From Bacteroidales bacterium (GTDB lineage: Bacteria > Bacteroidota > Bacteroidia > Bacteroidales > UBA932), in assembly GCA_017615435.1 (NCBI GenBank), contig JAGAAF010000063.1, forward strand, positions 51,487-115,486: a DNA stretch of 64,000 bases. Reading direction: 5' to 3'. Made by a program: the position numbers and the translations under genes. The notes under the pieces are model-generated. The model saw only the letters and a program-made list of their open reading frames with translations, did not search any database and had not been told where the DNA came from. Positions 58,934 to 64,000 of this stretch are shown in pieces. Each line of letters starts with the position of its first letter. The first letter of the stretch is position 1.

Positions 58934-61411
58934 TTATTCGAATGTGACCACGGTAACTCCCGAGCCTCCGTGGCGTATGTCTTCGTCGGCGACGGAGATC
59001 ACTCCGGGCACCGTCTTCAGGTATTTCTGTATTTCGTCGTGCAGCGCGCCCGTTCCCTTGCCGTGGATTATGCGCACGGAGCCGATTCCCAGCATCTGCG
59101 CATCGTCGATGTAGCGTACGACTATATCCAGGGCGGCCTGCAGCCTCTCGCCGCGTATGTCCAGTTCGGGGGAGAAGTTCAGCCTGCGGGCGGTGATGGC
59201 AGGGTCGCGCTTCTCATAGACGGGCGTGAAGCTCTTCTTCGATGCTTCTTTGTACTCGTTCGACGAGATGCGTTCTACCCGCTCGGCCGGCAACTTGCTT
59301 GTGATATTGCCTATCACCACGGTCACCTTCTTCCCGCTCACGCCGACCACCTCGCCGACCATACCGTTCGACTTCACCCGCACCTTTTCACCTATCTTGA
59401 GCGGTGCGCTGCGGAAAGCCTCTTCGCGGCTTTCTTCGGTGTCCTTCGCAGGCTTCTTGCGCTTGCTCAGAAGGGCCTTCTTCCTCTCTATATATTCATC
59501 CTGCTCCCTATGCTCCTTGCTCTTGCGCTCCTCCAGCGCAGCCATAAATCCGGACAGTTCAGCCCTCGCCTCTTTCGTGCGCTCTTTATCTGCGTTGCTC
59601 TCCTTTATGTCCTTGATAGTCTTCTCCACCTGCTTCCCGGCGCTTCGGATTATCTCCTCCGCTTCCAGGCGCGCCTGGTCGAGTATTTCTTTCTTGCGGC
59701 TGCGTATGTCTTCCAGCTCACGCTCGTACTGCTCGGCGAGTTCCTCGAGGTTCTTGTCCGTGCTCTTGACCTTGCGTATCTTCTCGTCCAGCACGCGGCG
59801 GTTCTTCGCGATCTTGCGAAGGTTGCGCTCTATTCCCACGAACTCTTCGCCCGCCCGGTTCTCCGCGTCCTTGACTATGGGTTCGGGCAGCTGCATCTTG
59901 CGGGCCAGCTCGAATGCGAACGAGTTGCCCGGCATACCGATTTTCAGCTGGAACAGCGGCGCTATCTTCGAAGTGTCGTAGAGCATAGCCCCGTTCACGG
60001 CGTGCGTGTTCTCGCCGGCGGCATAGAGCTTAATGTTGGTGTAGTGCGTGGTGATCACCCCGTACGCGCCGCGCCGGTCGAATTCGGCCAGTATCGCCTC
60101 CGCAATCGCTCCTCCCGCCGCCGGCTCGGTACCCGATCCGAACTCGTCGATCAGGATCAGCGTGCGCTCGTCTGCCTTCGCGAGCATTTCTTTCATATCC
60201 GCCAGGAATGAGCTGTAGGTGCTGAGGTCGTTCTCCAGCGACTGGTCGTCGCCTATGCAGACGAGGATGCGGTCGAACACCGGCAGCTCTGAGCTTTCGG
60301 ACGTGGGGACCAGCATACCCCATTGGAACATATACTGCAGCAGGCCGGTGGTCTTGAGGCAGACCGACTTTCCTCCGGCGTTGGGGCCGGAGATTATGAG
60401 CAGCCGCTTCTGCGGAGTGAGGTTCACCGTAAGCGGACAGATCTGCCGCCCTTCCTTCTTGAGCGACTTCTCCAGCAACGGATGGCGGGCCTTGCGCAGG
60501 CTCAGGGAACCGTCAGTGCTGACCACGGGCACACCGGCCACATAGTCCAGCGCCGTCTGCGCTTTCGCGATAAGGAAGTCCACCTCCCCGAGCGTGCGGG
60601 CCGTCTCGATCAGGTCGGGCACATAGGGGCGCACGAACTCGCTGAAAGCATAGAGGATGTGCGATATCTCGCGGGCTTCTTCGAAGCGCAGTTCGCTGAT
60701 TTCGTTCTCAAGGTCGATTACCTCGGCCGGCTCCACGAAGGTTGTTTTTCCGGAGGCGGAAAGGTCGTAGACAAAACCGCGTATCTTGCGCTTCGCGGAA
60801 GTGCTCACCGGGATGAGGAACTTGCCGTCGCGCACGGACACCGCCGCGTCACCGTCCACTATCCCTTCTTCCTTGGCCTGGTTGAGGATAGCCGTGGCTT
60901 TCTTGGAGATGGCGGCCTCCTTGGCGCGGAGCTCCTGGCGGATGTGCAGCAGTTCGTCGGATGCGGAGTCCTTGATTTCGCCGTATTTGTCCAGGATGCT
61001 TTCTATCCTGCGGCGCACTTCCGGGAAGGAGACCATCTTCGCGGTCAGCCTTTTCAGCGCAGGATACACGCCATCCTTAATGGATATGAAGAATTGCGAA
61101 GTCTTGCGGGAGAGTTCCAGAAGCGAGCCCAGCTTGGCAAGGGAAAGCTTGTCCATACTGAAACCCTCTTTCAGGAGGGGAGAGAGGAAGGGGAGAGCGT
61201 CGATGTAACCGGTGGTGGGGAAGCTGTCTTCGAACATAAGGACCAGCCTCATCTCGTCCGCGAGCTGAAGCCTCTTCCTTATTTCGTCGGGGTCCGTGCA
61301 GAACTCCTCGCCGGCGACTCTGTCGGCGGCATATTCAGTCTGGCACCGGTTGGAGATAGTCTCCCGTACCTTGTCAAACCCCAGCTTCGCTTCCAGTCTT
61401 CTGTCCGTCAT
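58934..61411 (-). CDS. mutS2: Endonuclease MutS2
   Basis: An 825-residue MutS family ATPase that suppresses recombination and, in some bacteria, acts on collided ribosomes. The clamp and core domains precede Walker A IISGPNAGGKSVCLKTTG near residue 333, Walker B LILIDEFGSGTEPAAGGAI and TTHYTNIKLYA. A long coiled coil follows (about 520-640, rich in Glu/Lys), a KOW-like part and a C-terminal Smr nuclease domain LDIRGERLQAALDIV...RIIHGKGTGALHDEI. Overlaps the cdaA end by 38 bases. Confidence 0.95.
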   Translation of the reverse strand: MTDRRLEAKLGFDKVRETISNRCQTEYAADRVAGEEFCTDPDEIRKRLQLADEMRLVLMFEDSFPTTGYIDALPFLSPLLKEGFSMDKLSLAKLGSLLELSRKTSQFFISIKDGVYPALKRLTAKMVSFPEVRRRIESILDKYGEIKDSASDELLHIRQELRAKEAAISKKATAILNQAKEEGIVDGDAAVSVRDGKFLIPVSTSAKRKIRGFVYDLSASGKTTFVEPAEVIDLENEISELRFEEAREISHILYAFSEFVRPYVPDLIETARTLGEVDFLIAKAQTALDYVAGVPVVSTDGSLSLRKARHPLLEKSLKKEGRQICPLTVNLTPQKRLLIISGPNAGGKSVCLKTTGLLQYMFQWGMLVPTSESSELPVFDRILVCIGDDQSLENDLSTYSSFLADMKEMLAKADERTLILIDEFGSGTEPAAGGAIAEAILAEFDRRGAYGVITTHYTNIKLYAAGENTHAVNGAMLYDTSKIAPLFQLKIGMPGNSFAFELARKMQLPEPIVKDAENRAGEEFVGIERNLRKIAKNRRVLDEKIRKVKSTDKNLEELAEQYERELEDIRSRKKEILDQARLEAEEIIRSAGKQVEKTIKDIKESNADKERTKEARAELSGFMAALEERKSKEHREQDEYIERKKALLSKRKKPAKDTEESREEAFRSAPLKIGEKVRVKSNGMVGEVVGVSGKKVTVVIGNITSKLPAERVERISSNEYKEASKKSFTPVYEKRDPAITARRLNFSPELDIRGERLQAALDIVVRYIDDAQMLGIGSVRIIHGKGTGALHDEIQKYLKTVPGVISVADEDIRHGGSGVTVVTFE

Positions 61412-62195
61412 CTGCGAGCTTGAGTTTTAAGGCGTTCTTACTCTTTATCTTCTCGAGGTTGCCGTCCACGACAAACGACACGTCGCCGGTCTGTTCGCTG
61501 ACCACAATCACTTTGGTGTCGGTCTTCTCGGTTATGCCTATGGCGGCTTTGTGGCGCATACCATAGCGGGCCGGGATATCCGTCCTGTCCGTGATGGGCA
61601 GGGTGCAGCGCGCGGCGACTATACGGCTGCCGCGTATGACCATAGCTCCGTCGTGGAGGGGGGAGTTCTTGAAGAAAACGTTCTCGATAAGCGGTTTGCT
61701 GATGGTGGCGTCCAGCTTGTCGCCCGTGGCCACGATGTCCTCGAGCGGGTCGGCGGAAGTGAACACTATCAGCGCGCCGACCTTCTGCTCGGCCATCTCG
61801 AAGCAGGCTTGGACGACCTCGTCGGCCATATCCGCGCCGAGGATCGCCTCGCGCCTGCGGAAGAGCTTGCCGAGCCAGGAGTCGCCCTCGCCGGAGAAGG
61901 TGCTGCGCCCGAGATTATAGAGGAAGTGCCGTATCTCGGGCTGGAAGATGACGATAAGCGCTATCGCGCCCACGTCGATCACCGTGCCGAGCAGCGAGGA
62001 CATCATCCTCATCTTGAGCGCGTCCACCAGGATGCGCAGGAAGAGCAGGGCTATGATCGCGAGCGCGATGTTCATCGCCGCGGAGCCCTTGATCCAGCGG
62101 AAGAGGAAATAGATGATGGCCGCGACCATCAGGATGTCCAGGACATCCACGAGGGTCACGTGCAAAAAGCCTATATCGAGTAATAGTGCGTGCAT
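61374..62195 (-). CDS. cdaA: Diadenylate cyclase (c-di-AMP synthase)
   Basis: Makes c-di-AMP, a messenger controlling potassium, osmotic balance and cell-wall homeostasis. 273 residues: three N-terminal transmembrane segments (about 14-30, 38-55, 65-85), then the DAC (DisA_N) domain with catalytic motifs PLHDGAMVIRGSRIVAARC and GMRHKAAIGITE (RHR-type motif with Lys). First gene of the minus-strand run and divergent from rplC. The GGRACS of other genera is not visible. Motif 2 RHKAA differs slightly from the usual RHRAA. Confidence 0.94.
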   Translation of the reverse strand: MHALLLDIGFLHVTLVDVLDILMVAAIIYFLFRWIKGSAAMNIALAIIALLFLRILVDALKMRMMSSLLGTVIDVGAIALIVIFQPEIRHFLYNLGRSTFSGEGDSWLGKLFRRREAILGADMADEVVQACFEMAEQKVGALIVFTSADPLEDIVATGDKLDATISKPLIENVFFKNSPLHDGAMVIRGSRIVAARCTLPITDRTDIPARYGMRHKAAIGITEKTDTKVIVVSEQTGDVSFVVDGNLEKIKSKNALKLKLADDGQKTGSEAGV

Positions 62196-62250
62196 AATCC
62201 CCCAAATTTAATGATTATTGGGAGATTCGCCAAAAATTCTTCCCAACCTG

Positions 62251-62280
62251 TTGTTAATCAAAAAAATAATCGTATCTTTG
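62251..62280 (+). promoter_or_regulatory. Promoter of the rplC operon
   Basis: TTG (62251-62253), 19 bases, TATCTTTG (62273-62280): strong Bacteroidota consensus. A small leader hairpin CCCTTT/AAAGGG (62284-62300) follows directly. The gene-free stretch 62196-62335 holds nothing else, in particular no rpsJ. Confidence 0.75.
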
Positions 62281-62335
62281 CAGCCCTTTCGAAAAAAGGG
62301 ATAAGAATTTTATAAACAATTAATTAATCAAACCA

Positions 62336-62962
62336 ATGCCTGGATTAATTGGAAAGAAAATCGGAATGACTTCCGTTTTCGGTGCCGAGGGAAAGAATAT
62401 TCCATGCACCGTTATCGAGGCTGGTCCGTGCGTTGTTACGCAGCTCCGTACAGTAGAAAAAGATGGTTATGCCGCTGTACAGCTTGCCTATGACGAAACC
62501 ACAGATAAGCACGCCAGCGCGCCTCTTATGGGGCACTTCAAAAAGGCAGGAACCACTCCTAAGCGCAAGCTTGTCGAGTTCAAGGCAGACTTCGCAGGAG
62601 AGCTCAAACTTGGCGACACTCTCACGGTCGCGGACGTTTTCGGTGAAGGCGTTCCTTTCGTGGATGTAGTCGGCACATCGAAGGGTAAAGGATTCCAGGG
62701 CGTCGTCAAGCGCCACGGATTCGCCGGAGTTGGTGGCCAGACACACGGCCAGCACAACCGTCTCCGTCACCCCGGTTCTATGGGCGCATCCTCTTGGCCG
62801 TCCCGCGTATTCCCCGGAATGCGTATGGCAGGACATATGGGTTGCGACCGTGTAAAGGTTGAAAACCTTGAAGTTCTCAAGGTCATCCCTGAGAACAATC
62901 TCATCGTTGTTAAGGGCTCCGTTCCCGGAGCTAAGGGTTCTTATGTAATTGTGGAGGCTTAA
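62336..62962 (+). CDS. rplC: 50S ribosomal protein L3
   Basis: Early-assembly protein near the peptidyl transferase centre. 208 residues. Seen: [41 protein letters not shown], and the [14 protein letters not shown] region. It begins the S10 operon here; rpsJ, its usual upstream neighbour, is missing. The next gene starts four bases after its stop. Confidence 0.98.
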   Translation: MPGLIGKKIGMTSVFGAEGKNIPCTVIEAGPCVVTQLRTVEKDGYAAVQLAYDETTDKHASAPLMGHFKKAGTTPKRKLVEFKADFAGELKLGDTLTVADVFGEGVPFVDVVGTSKGKGFQGVVKRHGFAGVGGQTHGQHNRLRHPGSMGASSWPSRVFPGMRMAGHMGCDRVKVENLEVLKVIPENNLIVVKGSVPGAKGSYVIVEA

Positions 62963-62966
62963 GAGT

Positions 62967-63593
62967 ATGGAACTTTCAGTTTACAAAATCGACGGTAAAG
63001 AGTCCGGAAAGAAAGTCACTCTGGACGAGAAAGTTTTCGGTATCACTCCGAACGACCACGCAATTTATCTCGACGTCGTGCAGTACCTCGCCAACCAGCG
63101 TCAGGGTACCAGCAAGTCGAAGGACCGCAGCGAGAACGCGCACAGCACCAAGAAGCTCGGACGCCAGAAAGGCGGCGGCGGTGCACGTCACGGTTCTCTG
63201 AAGGCCGGTATTTTCGTAGGCGGCGGCACCATTCACGGTCCGAAACCTCGCAACTATTGGCACAAGCTTAACAAGAAGGTCAAGAGCCTCGCACGTTGCT
63301 CCGCCCTTTCTTACAAGGCAGCCGAAGGCGCCATCACTATCGTAGAGCCGTTTGCAATGGAGGCTCCCAAGACCAAGGAGTTCGCTCAGATCCTGACGAA
63401 CCTCAAGGCCGGCGACCGCAAGGTCCTCTTCGTCCTCCCCGCAAATTCGGACAACATTTTCCTTTCATCCCGCAACCTTCCTTACGCGAACGTTATTACT
63501 GTTGACGAGATCAACACCTACGTCGTGATGAACGCGAACACTCTCGTTCTCGTCGACGGCGTCCAGGACGTTCTTGCATCGAGGGTCAAATAA
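62967..63593 (+). CDS. rplD: 50S ribosomal protein L4
   Basis: Lines the exit tunnel and in some bacteria represses its own operon. 208 residues from the ATG at 62967 (MELSVYKIDGKESGKKV). Signature RSENAHSTKKLGRQKGGGGARHG, GGGTIHGPKPRNYWHKLNKK. An in-frame start 18 bases earlier would overlap rplC and was rejected. Confidence 0.98.
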   Translation: MELSVYKIDGKESGKKVTLDEKVFGITPNDHAIYLDVVQYLANQRQGTSKSKDRSENAHSTKKLGRQKGGGGARHGSLKAGIFVGGGTIHGPKPRNYWHKLNKKVKSLARCSALSYKAAEGAITIVEPFAMEAPKTKEFAQILTNLKAGDRKVLFVLPANSDNIFLSSRNLPYANVITVDEINTYVVMNANTLVLVDGVQDVLASRVK

Positions 63594-63605
63594 AACTGAC
63601 AAGAG

Positions 63606-63896
63606 ATGGGAATTATTATTAAGCCAATCGTTACAGAGAAGCTGACGGCTCAGGGCGAAAAGTTGAACCGTTACGGCTTTGTGGTAGACCGCAAGGCGAA
63701 CAAGCTTCAGATCAAGGAGGCAGTCGAGACCCTTTACGGAGTTTCGGTGGCCGACGTCAATACAGTCAATTATCACGGCAAGAGAAAGCAGCGCTACACC
63801 AAGTCCGGTCTTCTCCGCGGCCGTATGAATCACTTCAAGAAGGCCATCGTGACCCTTGCAGGTGAGGATAAGATTGATTTCTACGCTAACATCTAG
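63606..63896 (+). CDS. rplW: 50S ribosomal protein L23
   Basis: Exit-site protein that docks trigger factor and SRP. 96 residues, seen as GIIIKPIVTEKLTAQGEK and YGVSVADVNTVNYHGKRKQR. 12 bases after rplD and 15 bases before rplB. Confidence 0.98.
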   Translation: MGIIIKPIVTEKLTAQGEKLNRYGFVVDRKANKLQIKEAVETLYGVSVADVNTVNYHGKRKQRYTKSGLLRGRMNHFKKAIVTLAGEDKIDFYANI

Positions 63897-63911
63897 TAGG
63901 AGGGAAGAACA

Positions 63912-64000
63912 ATGGCAATCAGAAAATTCAAACCGGTAACCCCGGGTCAGAGGAACAAGGCTATCAGCTCTTTCGAAGAGATCACAACCAACAAGCCTCA
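63912..64000 (+). CDS. rplB: 50S ribosomal protein L2, cut by window edge
   Basis: Only the first 29 residues are present (MAIRKFKPVTPGQRNKAISS...), matching the conserved start of L2. A GGAGGGA ribosome-binding-like sequence lies just before the ATG. The rest lies beyond the window. Confidence 0.95.
   Translation, partial: MAIRKFKPVTPGQRNKAISSFEEITTNKP

Noticed and set aside
1..64000. CRISPR arrays, prophage or insertion sequences
   Set aside because: No regularly spaced repeats, transposase, integrase or phage structural genes were seen on either strand.

Overview
The window comes from a Bacteroidota chromosome, most likely order Bacteroidales. Evidence: recurrent TTTG-N18-20-TAnnTTTG promoters, few Shine-Dalgarno sites, a TonB-dependent receptor next to a DUF4249 lipoprotein, split glycine decarboxylase (GcvPA/GcvPB), a MurA with Asp in place of the usual catalytic Cys, and FadL-like and LptC-like envelope genes. 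No phage, insertion sequence or CRISPR array is visible. The family within the order cannot be fixed from this sequence alone.

Layout. 1-10.5 kb (minus strand): galactokinase (cut by the window edge), then reading leftwards mfd, coaX, a FadL-like outer membrane protein, a TPR protein, LptC and a PpiD-like foldase. 10.48-10.68 kb: a gene-free region with two perfect inverted DnaA boxes, degenerate boxes and an AT-rich tract, with genes diverging on both sides; this is a candidate chromosomal origin. 10.7-24.6 kb (mostly plus): ruvB, a fumarate reductase/succinate dehydrogenase pair whose flavoprotein gene is cut by an in-frame TAG, hflX and tonB (minus), ybeY, mnmG, ruvA, sufS, sufE, a SufT-like gene, folK, glyS and a degenerate ThiL homologue. 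Three ParB-type parS palindromes lie in mnmG, between ruvA and sufS, and in sufS, which supports the nearby origin. 24.6-36.2 kb: dnaE, then an AAA_14/DUF4143 ATPase translationally coupled to lipoate ligase and a complete glycine cleavage operon (gcvT, gcvH, gcvPA, gcvPB, lpd).

36.2-44.6 kb is the most accessory-like part: DUF4249 lipoprotein plus TonB receptor, a Sel1-repeat membrane protein, a 58-residue membrane protein, two convergent tRNA-Ala genes (CGC and GGC) bracketing a nicotinamidase and a lipoprotein, a dispersed 93-bp repeat, and a membrane-anchored DNA/RNA endonuclease. 44.6-50.3 kb (plus): aspS, murB, murA, a DUF456 membrane protein and an alpha/beta hydrolase, preceded by a degenerate 51-bp tandem repeat.

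50.2-62.2 kb (minus) is one tightly packed eleven-gene run: cdaA, mutS2, yraN, manC, thrA-like, dapE-like, dapB, dapA, dapD, an aminotransferase and dapF. It joins c-di-AMP synthesis to nearly the whole succinylase route to meso-diaminopimelate. At the right edge the S10 ribosomal operon begins with rplC from a strong promoter, without rpsJ in its usual place, followed by rplD, rplW and the start of rplB.
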